Positions 27,695 to 34,886 of a stretch of 43,568 nucleotides of DNA are shown in pieces. The notes under the pieces are model-generated. The model saw only the letters and a program-made list of their open reading frames with translations. It did no database searches and was not told the origin of the DNA. The translations under genes were made by a program, and so were the position numbers. Source of the DNA: a virus. The number at the start of each line of letters is the position of its first letter. Position 1 is the first letter of the stretch. The stretch is from positions 1 to 43,568 of IMG/VR virus record IMGVR_UViG_3300042905_001849. One strand, given 5' to 3'.

Positions 27695-28138
27695 TCACGG
27701 CCCTCCTGTGCCTGCAGACGCCTCTGGTTCTACGCTTGCTCCAATGCTCGCCAGCAGACTGGACGCACCTTGCGAATTCGGTCCGCAGTCGGCCTTGTAT
27801 GGCGTCCATTCACCGCACATGAATTCGATGCCGATGAGGGTGTCAGCGTCTATGGAAATGTTTTCGAAACGGTTGACCACCGTGACAGTTTCGTCAGTCA
27901 CCTCAAGATCGCCGTTCGCCTTACGGTCGATCAGGTGGGCGGTGGCTGTGCTCGGGTCTGCAAACATATCAACGGCTGCCAGCAGGTCAGCGTCAAGAAT
28001 TGCCCACCGGCGTTCCTGTCCCTGCTGTCGTGTTCTGCCGGCCTCACCGCCACCGTACATCTGCGCGTAGTGCCGGACCGTTGACTGAATCTGTGCCAAC
28101 AGTTTCGGCCCGATCAGATATCCCGGCGCGTCAGCCAT
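27695..28138 (-). CDS. Putative tail-associated protein
   Basis: A 147-residue protein. The N-terminal part is helical (GPKLLAQIQSTVRHYAQMYG, RRWAILDADLLAAVDMFADP). The middle reads GDLEVTDETVTVVNRFENIS, with FMCGEWTPYKADCGP near the end. The C-terminus is Gly/Ser-rich. It lies in the series after the tape measure. Its partner order suggests a tail-tip or head-fibre adapter; no family recognised. Confidence 0.55.
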   Translation of the reverse strand: MADAPGYLIGPKLLAQIQSTVRHYAQMYGGGEAGRTRQQGQERRWAILDADLLAAVDMFADPSTATAHLIDRKANGDLEVTDETVTVVNRFENISIDADTLIGIEFMCGEWTPYKADCGPNSQGASSLLASIGASVEPEASAGTGGP

Positions 28139-28141
28139 TGC

Positions 28142-28513
28142 TTAACTTTCGTAGTGGATTGCACGCACCTTGCAGGATGCCGTGTTTGCCTTCAGGTACA
28201 ACGTTGCTCCCGGCTCCATTCGGAACGGACCTGCAGTCTCACCAGCTCGCAACCGGCCACCGTACACACCAGCAGCGAATCCCCACTGAACGTAATTGGT
28301 TGTATCAAGATTCTGCAGCAACACGAATCCATTCGTGCTGATGTCTGTAAACGTGATGCTTTCCTCAGTCGTGCCAATCGTGTGCTTGCGGTCGTCCTGT
28401 CCCGTGCCGCTCTGATCGTACTGTTTCCGCAGCGCGGGGAAGGTGTGACTGTCCGCCGTGTTAGTCGCGTGTCGCCGCTCCATTGCCAGCGTAATCGTAA
28501 TTTCGTTCGCCAT
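28142..28513 (-). CDS. Putative small tail/virion protein
   Basis: A 123-residue beta protein: EITITLAMERRHATN, then the Thr-rich TIGTTEESITFTDISTNGFV, LLQNLDTTNYVQWG, and a hydrophobic end (AGPFRMEPGATLYLKANTAS). The pattern 'NLDTTNYVQ.G' followed by a Gly-rich 'P.G.....' is typical of small phage tail or capsid accessory barrels. It lies three genes after the tape measure. Confidence 0.55.
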   Translation of the reverse strand: MANEITITLAMERRHATNTADSHTFPALRKQYDQSGTGQDDRKHTIGTTEESITFTDISTNGFVLLQNLDTTNYVQWGFAAGVYGGRLRAGETAGPFRMEPGATLYLKANTASCKVRAIHYES

Positions 28514-28522
28514 GTGTTCGCC

Positions 28523-29359
28523 TCAGGTCAGCGGAAGTAAATTGAAGTCGTAGGCTGGATACAAATTGAATGCCCCGAACACGGCATTCACCGGGGAAGG
28601 ATTCGCAAGCACAGCCCCGGAACCATTCAGACACACCGGCGATGTCGGCAGTGTACCGTCAGTGTTCGTGATAATCTTCCGATCGGTGCCAGACTTGTAG
28701 CGGAATCCGGCGTCCAATGGCTGCGCGGCCCAACCATCTTTGTTGAGCTTCATCGTCATCGTCATCTGGCGGAAACGGGTGTTGTTGCGGAACTCCCACG
28801 GTCCCAGTCGCGGGGCTGACAGTTTGGCCTTCCCGATCGGCACCGCAAATCCATCGACAACAAAGGCCAGACTGTTTACCGCGTCTTCGCTGGTGATGAT
28901 CCAGTCAGGGACCGCAGCCACGTTTTTTACGATGGAAATCACGCGCCGTGTTCGCTCACGAAACAGCCCCTCGAACGGGTCACCTGCGCTGTTTAAGACG
29001 GCTTTGTTGTCGCGGTCGAATATCGCCACCTCTTCGAAGTTTTCGCCGTCCCAACTGATCTGTGCAGGCTGCACCAGCGGATTCTCTGACAGCTCAAAAC
29101 TGCTGTCATAATTTGCGGTCACGGTCCAGTTGTTGCGGTCCTTGCCTCCAGCCCTGGCCACCGTCAGCGACCGGCACCACGCCTGCGGATCTTCGTAATG
29201 CACGCTGCCGATTCGTGGCAGATTGTTGTTGCTGCCGACCGTGTAGGGGCCTTCGCTCGCAGTTGTTGACAGCCCGTACTGCCGCGTATATTTGCGCACG
29301 CCCAAATCATTCGTCGCCGTCTCACCGTCAGGCAGCGGACCGTTAAAAATCACAGCCAT
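28523..29359 (-). CDS. Distal tail protein candidate
   Basis: A 278-residue protein that begins one base after the tape measure stop (TGA then ATG). It is beta-rich with charged loops (TVTANYDSSFELSENPLVQ, ISWDGENFEEVAIFDRDNKA, PWEFRNNTRFRQMTMTMKL). In siphoviruses the gene right after the tape measure is the distal tail (Dit-like) or hub protein. The position fits that role, but the sequence does not show a known Dit domain. Confidence 0.6.
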   Translation of the reverse strand: MAVIFNGPLPDGETATNDLGVRKYTRQYGLSTTASEGPYTVGSNNNLPRIGSVHYEDPQAWCRSLTVARAGGKDRNNWTVTANYDSSFELSENPLVQPAQISWDGENFEEVAIFDRDNKAVLNSAGDPFEGLFRERTRRVISIVKNVAAVPDWIITSEDAVNSLAFVVDGFAVPIGKAKLSAPRLGPWEFRNNTRFRQMTMTMKLNKDGWAAQPLDAGFRYKSGTDRKIITNTDGTLPTSPVCLNGSGAVLANPSPVNAVFGAFNLYPAYDFNLLPLT

Positions 29360-31183
29360 TCACGCACCCTCCGCCACAGCAAATTCTGGCTTGTTCTGTT
29401 TGATTGCTGCCACCAGATCCTTCGTCTGCTTTTCAGTTGCCGCCACGTTGGGATCTTTGCGGCCCATACTTCGAAGGATTGTGCTGAATGCCTCACCACT
29501 GCCACGCATTGCAGCACCCGCAAATCGCGGCTCCTGACTGACCGCCGCCGGAGCTGTCTGCTGATCCAGTTGTTTCATCTCGTCTTGCACCTGCTTTGCC
29601 GCCAGTGCCGCCTCCATGACGTTCAGCATTCCGGACTTTTCCAGTTCGTTGATTCGCTCCAGTCGTTCGTCGAGTTTTTGCCTCGGTGTTTTGATGCTGT
29701 CTTTGATCGCATCCACCTCAGCCTGCAGTGCCGCTTTGCTCTGCTCTGCCGCTGCTGTGATGTCGGCCTGTCTCTTCGCCTCTTCCTCTTGTTGCGCCAA
29801 CAACTTCTCCCGCTCGGCCTGCATCTGCCGCAGTGCCTCAATCTGTGCGTTACTCGCCCCAGCCTGCAGCATGCGCTGAAACTCGATTTCCTGCGCGGTC
29901 GTCTCGCCTCGCAGGATACTTAATTCCTTCTGCAGTTCTTTGGTCTTTTCGCCCACGCCGGTAAACGCATCAATTGCCGCTTGCTTGTACGACTGGAACT
30001 GCTCCGGCGTCATGTCGGTACGCCCGAGTTTCCGCAGCGTGTTGAAGTCGTCGGTCAACTGTGCAATCTTGCGGCGCAGGGCCTCAGCCTGCCCCTGTGC
30101 AGACTGCGTGTTCATCTGTTCGATTGACTTGACGAATGCCCCGACGTTTTCGCCTTTGACGTCCAGCACACTCTTCTGCGGTTGTGCTTGTGCTTTCTTC
30201 ACTCGCTCTGTTTGGTCGGCTGCATCTTTCAGCAGTCGCGCGGCCTCTTCGGTCTCCCGATTCTGTTCGGCAAAGCTTAACCCCAATAACGCAGCCGCTC
30301 CAGCAGCCAGCCCGAGACCGATTGATAATTCCAGCCAACCCTTCGGACCGCTCAGGGCCTTCGCAAATGCCTGCGCTTTTGCGTACGCCTGCACGGCCTT
30401 TGTGACTGCCTGCATGGCGAGAACCACGCCACCAATCACCGCAGCAGCTATCCCGAGCACCCCGAAGAAATCCCGATACTCCGTTACCAGCTTTGCCGTC
30501 AGGTTAAACAGCGGCGTCAGTATGTCCGCCACGAATGAACCAATCACCATTGCCAGCCCTGTAAACGACGTCAGAAGGTTGTCGATCGAATCGCCTAGTT
30601 CTGCCGCTGATACTGCCATGTCGTCGGTAATCATGGCACCGAATTCCACGCCCTTCTGCTGCATGTATTCAATGCCCTCTCCGCCCATTTGCAGCAACGG
30701 CAACAGGTCGCCAGCCCCCTTCCCAAATATCTCCATTGCAGCAGCGGCCTGCTGTGATGGATCTGAGATTCCGGCTATCGCGTCGGCCACCATCTTGAAC
30801 TGCTGCTCAGGATTCGCCGCCAGCATTTGCGTAGTTGACAGCCCGAGTGCCTGCAGTTTCTCCGCTGCCTGTGCCGATCCGCTGCGGACCTCGCCCATCA
30901 GCTTCGCCATTTTCATCAGTCCGCCTTGCACGGACTCAATGCTGGTGTCTGACAGTTTGGCAGCGTAAGACAGCGTTGATAACGCTTCCACGCTCACGCC
31001 CGTGCGCTTTGCCATGTCGTCAAAGGCTGATCCGACTCGCACGAACTGCGCCACGGATGCAGTAGCAAACGCCACTGATGCCGCCGCAAACGCAGTCATG
31101 TAGCCTTGTGCCTCCTGCAATCCGGACTGCACGCCCTTAGAATTGGCGGTGAGATTGACGACCAAATCACCCAGGCTTGCCAT
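29360..31183 (-). CDS. Tape measure protein
   Basis: A 607-residue protein. It is Ala/Gln-rich and helical with three hydrophobic spans (about 210-230 GLAMVIGSFVADILTPLFNL, 240-260 FFGVLGIAAAVIGGVVLAMQ, 285-305 LSIGLGLAAGAAALLGLSF). A long charged coiled coil follows (MQAEREKLLAQQEEEAKRQA, SKAALQAEVDAIKDS). The opening GDLVVNLTANSKGVQSGLQE and the GDLLPLLQMGG region are typical. Tape measures set tail length at roughly 0.15 nm per residue, so a tail of about 90 nm is predicted. The start overlaps the chaperone frame by 17 bases. Confidence 0.9.
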   Translation of the reverse strand: MASLGDLVVNLTANSKGVQSGLQEAQGYMTAFAAASVAFATASVAQFVRVGSAFDDMAKRTGVSVEALSTLSYAAKLSDTSIESVQGGLMKMAKLMGEVRSGSAQAAEKLQALGLSTTQMLAANPEQQFKMVADAIAGISDPSQQAAAAMEIFGKGAGDLLPLLQMGGEGIEYMQQKGVEFGAMITDDMAVSAAELGDSIDNLLTSFTGLAMVIGSFVADILTPLFNLTAKLVTEYRDFFGVLGIAAAVIGGVVLAMQAVTKAVQAYAKAQAFAKALSGPKGWLELSIGLGLAAGAAALLGLSFAEQNRETEEAARLLKDAADQTERVKKAQAQPQKSVLDVKGENVGAFVKSIEQMNTQSAQGQAEALRRKIAQLTDDFNTLRKLGRTDMTPEQFQSYKQAAIDAFTGVGEKTKELQKELSILRGETTAQEIEFQRMLQAGASNAQIEALRQMQAEREKLLAQQEEEAKRQADITAAAEQSKAALQAEVDAIKDSIKTPRQKLDERLERINELEKSGMLNVMEAALAAKQVQDEMKQLDQQTAPAAVSQEPRFAGAAMRGSGEAFSTILRSMGRKDPNVAATEKQTKDLVAAIKQNKPEFAVAEGA

Positions 31184-31502
31184 CGTTCCCGCCTATCATT
31201 TGCAAAGCTTTGTAGTCTGGACCGTCATCGCCTGCCGGCAGGTATTCCGCCAGTGCGTGCACCGTGTCCGAAAACCATTCCGACGTCGCATGCTCCGCAC
31301 TCATTTGACAGGCCATCAGATTCGCCGTGCTGATTGCGTTCCGCAGGTCTGCCCGACGTTCTCCCCACGGTGCAGCGACATACATTGCCAGTTGCGTCTG
31401 CCACTGAAACGGCGTGTGTTCTTCTCTGACATTCCACCAGTCATGCCGTCCGAGACTTCGGGCAAACTCCGCCGCAAACTTTGCCTCGAAGTCTCGTTTC
31501 AG
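31167..31502 (-). CDS. Tail chaperone T-part, made by -1 frameshift
   Basis: This frame has no start of its own that would give the whole product: reading enters it from the upstream G-part at the slippery site. The joined protein then continues LKRDFEAKFAAEFARSLGRH, DWWNVREEHTPFQWQTQLAM, and on to the stop, adding 111 residues to the 110 of the G-part (221 in all). The fusion resembles lambda gpGT, whose T-part binds tail-tube protein and tape measure during tail assembly. It ends inside the tape measure gene start (17-base overlap). A Met in the middle (31385) is probably not used. Confidence 0.85.
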   Translation of the reverse strand: MKRDFEAKFAAEFARSLGRHDWWNVREEHTPFQWQTQLAMYVAAPWGERRADLRNAISTANLMACQMSAEHATSEWFSDTVHALAEYLPAGDDGPDYKALQMIGGNDGKPG

Positions 31503-31831
31503 TTTTTTGTCAGTGACTCCTGATCGACTGGTTTACTAAGCTTTGTCATCGCCTGCATGATGGCATTCAGCAGCCCTGGTGTCACCTGGTCTTCAGCATC
31601 CAGTTTCACCCTTGCTGCCAGTTGTTCCGGCGTTTCTTCCGGCTCCTCTTTATATGCTCGGATGCCGTGCTCATCCACAAGACAATAGGCAAGACTCAGC
31701 CACGTCTTCGCGTCCGCGTCAGCCAGTGCCGCTACTCGGTTGATTTGCCGGAAAGTCAATTCCTGCACATACAACCCAGTATCACCAACGGCCAACGATT
31801 GCCGTTTTTTCAACCGCTCGAATATGCTCAT
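31499..31831 (-). CDS. Tail assembly chaperone G-part
   Basis: A 110-residue acidic protein, starting at the ATG that overlaps the preceding stop by ATGA. The N-terminal SIFERLKKRQSLAVGDTGLY is followed by VQELTFRQINRVAALADADA and AYCLVDEHGIRAY, as in lambda gpG-type chaperones that hold the tape measure in an extended form before tail polymerisation. The last codons are ACA AAA AAC TGA, which gives both the stop for this short form and the shift site for the long form. Confidence 0.85.
   Translation of the reverse strand: MSIFERLKKRQSLAVGDTGLYVQELTFRQINRVAALADADAKTWLSLAYCLVDEHGIRAYKEEPEETPEQLAARVKLDAEDQVTPGLLNAIMQAMTKLSKPVDQESLTKN
31502..31508 (-). promoter_or_regulatory. -1 programmed frameshift heptamer A AAA AAC
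   Basis: The coding strand reads A AAA AAC in the zero frame directly before TGA, a canonical X XXY YYZ slippery site of the most efficient bacterial type. Sliding one base back enters an open frame that runs to 31167 and lines up with the T-part. The stop codon immediately follows, so the site controls the ratio of short to long chaperone. Confidence 0.9.
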
Positions 31832-32244
31832 AACTCTGCCTCCTCCAAGGCTTGTTTTGCTCTCTGATACTCGCCCCACTTCGGCCCCGGCTTGTAGCTC
31901 AGATCGGCGTTATATCCAAGGATCACGCCGGCCCGGTACAAATCACGGTCCCCCTTGTTATTGATGCCCAGCGCGTTCATTTCATACTCAACACGCAAGA
32001 CGTCAATTTCCTGTTGCGTCAGATTCAACGCCGCAGCGCATTCATCGTCTGCCGGTGCCGCCTGTCCTGTCCTGCACAACTGCAGGGCAATCGGTCCCTC
32101 AAAGACAGTGCCTGCCGGATACACGGCAACGCTGACGGGCTGCCCGGAACTGTTCTTTCCGGGCACCCATTGAACAAGCGGCTGCAGCTCTGGAGTCACC
32201 TTTGAGATATCACAGAACTGCTGCAAATGCAAACGCGCCTTCAT
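31828..32244 (-). CDS. Tail protein of unknown role
   Basis: A 138-residue protein between the tail tube and the tail chaperones. It includes the strand-rich LVQWVPGKNSSGQPVSVAVY, a Cys pair (LCRTGQAAPADDECAAAL), a helical stretch (QQEIDVLRVEYEMNALGINN) and GPKWGEYQRAKQALEEAEL at the end. Start ATG and upstream stop share a base. No family recognised. Confidence 0.6.
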   Translation of the reverse strand: MKARLHLQQFCDISKVTPELQPLVQWVPGKNSSGQPVSVAVYPAGTVFEGPIALQLCRTGQAAPADDECAAALNLTQQEIDVLRVEYEMNALGINNKGDRDLYRAGVILGYNADLSYKPGPKWGEYQRAKQALEEAEL

Positions 32245-32651
32245 CAGGTCACGGCCCCAGTAGTCTCAATTGTGAATGACCCCCGCAGCATGTCGCCGGG
32301 ACTTGCGGTGCGGTCAAAGCCCATGCCCAACCCCGAGTAAATCTCGTTCGTCGGTGTGGCGTCGGCATACGTTATTTTGAAGTTGTTCGTGCCCGCTGCT
32401 CGAACCTTCGCAATGAATGCAATGTGCACCGTGTCATCAGGATCGTACAGGCACTCGCCGCTGATGGTGGCATTGTCAACATAGCCTGTGTTGTTCTTCG
32501 TCTTCGCCGCGCCGCCGTCAAGCGTGGTTGTGTCCACGGTTTCGGCTTTTTCGCCCGCGATGTTCAGGCTGCTGATCTGCGGGAATGCTGTGTACACGCT
32601 GGTGATTTCCATCAGTAGCGCGGTGCCTTTGCTGGGGACTTTGTTCGGCAT
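32244..32651 (-). CDS. Major tail tube protein
   Basis: A 135-residue protein with the beta-sandwich pattern of tail tube proteins: TALLMEITSVYTAFPQISSL, the ETVDTTTLDGG segment, ISGECLYDPDDTVHIAFIAK, FKITYADATPTNEIYSGLG, and SFTIETTGAVT. Such proteins stack as hexamers to form the inner tail. Length is at the short end for the lambda gpV/phi-type family. It sits between the tail completion gene and the chaperones, the usual place. Confidence 0.8.
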   Translation of the reverse strand: MPNKVPSKGTALLMEITSVYTAFPQISSLNIAGEKAETVDTTTLDGGAAKTKNNTGYVDNATISGECLYDPDDTVHIAFIAKVRAAGTNNFKITYADATPTNEIYSGLGMGFDRTASPGDMLRGSFTIETTGAVT

Positions 32652-32654
32652 GTC

Positions 32655-33296
32655 TCAACCCTTTCCGGTTGCTTGTACTAAACGACGTGCGGCAGCACTT
32701 GCACGCGCTTTTGCTGCCTTCTTCTCGATCTTTTTCGCTCGTGCTTCCAAGTATCTGCGGCCTGCTCTGACCATGACGGCTTGCATTTCCGAGATGCTTT
32801 TTTTTGCAGCCTTCGCTGCCAGCCCTTCCTGCAGTGCCGGCATTTGCCCTGTCGGTCGTCCTGTGCCTGTCCGCTCGGCTTGCCGCTTACGTTGTCGCAG
32901 GCTCAACGGTTTCCCCGAATCAATCGTGACGCCCTGATTGCCGTATCGCATACGCTCGCCAGTGCCTGCAATGAACCAGTGCACGTTCGCCGGACCGATA
33001 CCGACTCCGCCGCGTGATGTTCGCTTGCGTCGGAACGGCACCTTCCGCGCATCCTTGCCGACGTTGAATCCGACCTTTGCCCGTGTGACGTTCTGCCGGT
33101 AAATCGTGACACGATTCCCCACAGCGTTGCCCGCCTCTTTCACTCGCGGGTCAAGGTCTTTTTTCATCTGCTTACCGATTACATTCAGGCCGGCTTTCAG
33201 CACAACGCGGGCCAGTTGTCGCCCCAGTTTTGTGTGCAGAAACTCCAACTCCGGCACCAGTATGTCAACGCCCTCAATCGTGATGCTTGCCTTCAT
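32655..33296 (-). CDS. HK97 gp10-like tail completion protein
   Basis: A 213-residue protein; the ATG overlaps the upstream stop by ATGA. The first 120 residues follow the HK97-gp10/neck protein pattern (SITIEGVDILVPELEFLHT, LARVVLKAGLNVIGKQMKK, and the basic VPFRRKRTSRGG, then NVHWFIAGTGERMRYG). The last 90 residues are a very basic Lys/Ala-rich tail (AKKSISEMQAVMVRAGRRYL, RAKKIEKKAAKARASAAARR). It helps seal and connect head to tail. The tail may add DNA contact. Confidence 0.8.
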   Translation of the reverse strand: MKASITIEGVDILVPELEFLHTKLGRQLARVVLKAGLNVIGKQMKKDLDPRVKEAGNAVGNRVTIYRQNVTRAKVGFNVGKDARKVPFRRKRTSRGGVGIGPANVHWFIAGTGERMRYGNQGVTIDSGKPLSLRQRKRQAERTGTGRPTGQMPALQEGLAAKAAKKSISEMQAVMVRAGRRYLEARAKKIEKKAAKARASAAARRLVQATGKG

Positions 33297-33739
33297 GGCT
33301 TCACCTCGACACGGCATAGAATGCTGGCGACGAATGAACGGTCTTGGTGGAACATATCCCGCTCCATCAGCGGGGCCTGTGAATTGCTGACATCCCAAAT
33401 GCGGACGCGCCAATCTGTGGTGGCGTAGTTCAGCAGCCGCAATTCAATCTGCCTCCGCAGCAGCTTCAATTGCTCCACTTCATCCTGTGTTTTCGTGTCC
33501 AGCTTCTTGCGTATCCAGACCCGAATCTGGTGGCTGCTGTTGTCCTGCAGATCCAGTGTTTCAACCAGTTGCTCTTCGGTTTCCTGAATCACGTCCACAC
33601 GCAACTGGCGAAGGTCTTGCAGATCCTCAGTCAACTCATCAACCACCGTTGCCCGAACCTCGAGCGCGTAATCCGTGCCGCTGTTGATGCGGTCGCGGAT
33701 TGCTTCGCAGGCTTCGGTTGATGGTGACAGCGTGGGCAT
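33293..33739 (-). CDS. Tail terminator-like protein
   Basis: A 148-residue protein after the head-closure gene, the usual site for the head-tail terminator. The first part (STEACEAIRDRINSGTDYAL, EVRATVVDELTEDLQDLRQL) and the strand part DNSSHQIRVWIRKKLDTK, then WRVRIWDVSNSQAPLMERD and FVASILCRVEVKP, have the alternating order of lambda gpU-like folds. The call rests mainly on position. Four bases overlap the next gene. Confidence 0.6.
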   Translation of the reverse strand: MPTLSPSTEACEAIRDRINSGTDYALEVRATVVDELTEDLQDLRQLRVDVIQETEEQLVETLDLQDNSSHQIRVWIRKKLDTKTQDEVEQLKLLRRQIELRLLNYATTDWRVRIWDVSNSQAPLMERDMFHQDRSFVASILCRVEVKP

Positions 33740-33742
33740 GAA

Positions 33743-34084
33743 TCAGACTTGCTTCGTATGTATTCTCGTCATTGTTGGTGTGATTCGCCTGAAGCACTTC
33801 TCCGACGTTGTCGGTGTGACCTCAAACCGCTTGCCGTCGCACGTGATGCGGTCGCCTGCCTCTGGTGTGTCGTATGGCAGGGCAGAAGTCAGGCCGATGA
33901 AATCCACCGGCCTGACCTCCACAATCAACCCGTTTCCTGTGTCCATGTACTGCGGTGCCAGGCTGCTGCGGCGCAGTGTGATGGTGGCTGAAGATGCCCC
34001 ACGAATATACACGCAAGACTCTCCGGCGAACGCCAGCAGCGTCTCTGTCATACTCGTGGCAGCATCTTCGAAGCCAGTCGTCAT
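33743..34084 (-). CDS. Head-tail joining (stopper-like) protein
   Basis: A 113-residue protein. The segments SMTETLLAFAGESCVYIRG, SATITLRRSSLAPQYMDTG and VEVRPVDFIGLTSALPYDTP, then DRITCDGKRFEVTPTT and FRRITPTMTRIHTKQV, match the short beta barrel of head-closure or adaptor proteins (lambda gpFII/SPP1 gp16 type). It plugs the portal channel and attaches the tail. Position after the decoration protein supports it. Confidence 0.7.
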   Translation of the reverse strand: MTTGFEDAATSMTETLLAFAGESCVYIRGASSATITLRRSSLAPQYMDTGNGLIVEVRPVDFIGLTSALPYDTPEAGDRITCDGKRFEVTPTTSEKCFRRITPTMTRIHTKQV

Positions 34085-34092
34085 TGCAGACC

Positions 34093-34806
34093 TCAGCGTG
34101 CGTCAGGAACGAGTGCAGCCTGTGCAGCACCAAGCTTCGTCAAGCCGGTGACAATCCAGAACCCGCTCTTCGTGTAGACGCACGTGTAGAGTGCTTCAGC
34201 AGTCAGGGCCAGCTCGTTCGTCGCGCCAACGGTGACCTCGTTGACCTTGTCAACAGCCACTGCAGAAATCAATTCGCAGGCAGTCGTGCCAATCAGAATT
34301 CGCAGCACCTGTCCAACATAACCAGCAGGCAGACTGATCTGCTTATCGGCGTTGTCGCTCGTGACCGTGACGAATGACGCACCGGCTGGAATCAGGCCAG
34401 TGGTTGCGCCGCCAGTGGTCGCGGTGACAGCCACCGGCCTCTGAGGATACGGAGCATTCAGCAGCACTCGTCCGGTGTTGTCGCCAGATCCGGCAGCCTG
34501 TGTTGCGATACCCATGTAAACGCCAGTGCCGATCTGGTTAGCGGCCCCGCTGCTTGCGTCTCCGCTGTCCGGTGTTCCAGTTGAATCCCAAAACACCGGC
34601 TGACCAATCACCCAAGCAGCGGTGGTCTTCGGGACATCGTAGATGCCTTCGATTGCCAAACTGCCTTTTTCGCTCGCGGCCAGATCGGTCGGCGTGATGC
34701 CAACAATACCGGCCTGCACGACGACGTCTCCGCCAACCACCGCAGCGGCTGGCGTGTAGTCTACAGCGTCATCGTCGCTGTAGAGAAATGCGGGACTCTG
34801 TGCCAT
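34093..34806 (-). CDS. DUF2190-like head decoration/fibre protein
   Basis: A 237-residue protein; the ATG has AGGAG nine bases upstream. The first half follows DUF2190: VDYTPAAAVVGGDVVVQAGI, VGITPTDLAASEKGSLAIEG, YDVPKTTAAWVIGQPVFWDS, GVYMGIATQAAG, GRVLLNAPY. The second half is an added beta domain (GASFVTVTSDNADKQISLPA, GQVLRILIGTTACELISAVA). Proteins of this family decorate capsids or bind the capsid protease. It follows the capsid gene across a terminator, so it is probably supplied at a different level. Confidence 0.8.
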   Translation of the reverse strand: MAQSPAFLYSDDDAVDYTPAAAVVGGDVVVQAGIVGITPTDLAASEKGSLAIEGIYDVPKTTAAWVIGQPVFWDSTGTPDSGDASSGAANQIGTGVYMGIATQAAGSGDNTGRVLLNAPYPQRPVAVTATTGGATTGLIPAGASFVTVTSDNADKQISLPAGYVGQVLRILIGTTACELISAVAVDKVNEVTVGATNELALTAEALYTCVYTKSGFWIVTGLTKLGAAQAALVPDAR

Positions 34807-34836
34807 CTGTATATGCTCCTGAATGGATTCAATTTG

Positions 34837-34864
34837 AAAAGACCCGGCAGCCACTGCTGCCGGG
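34837..34864 (-). terminator. Intrinsic terminator after the capsid gene
   Basis: On the minus strand, eight-base arms (34843-34850 and 34857-34864) around a six-base loop are followed by TCTTTTC. It lies 22 bases beyond the capsid stop and before the decoration protein, so it may reduce downstream expression in the late operon. Confidence 0.75.
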
Positions 34865-34886
34865 ATTCACTCACTCGCCGCCTGTA

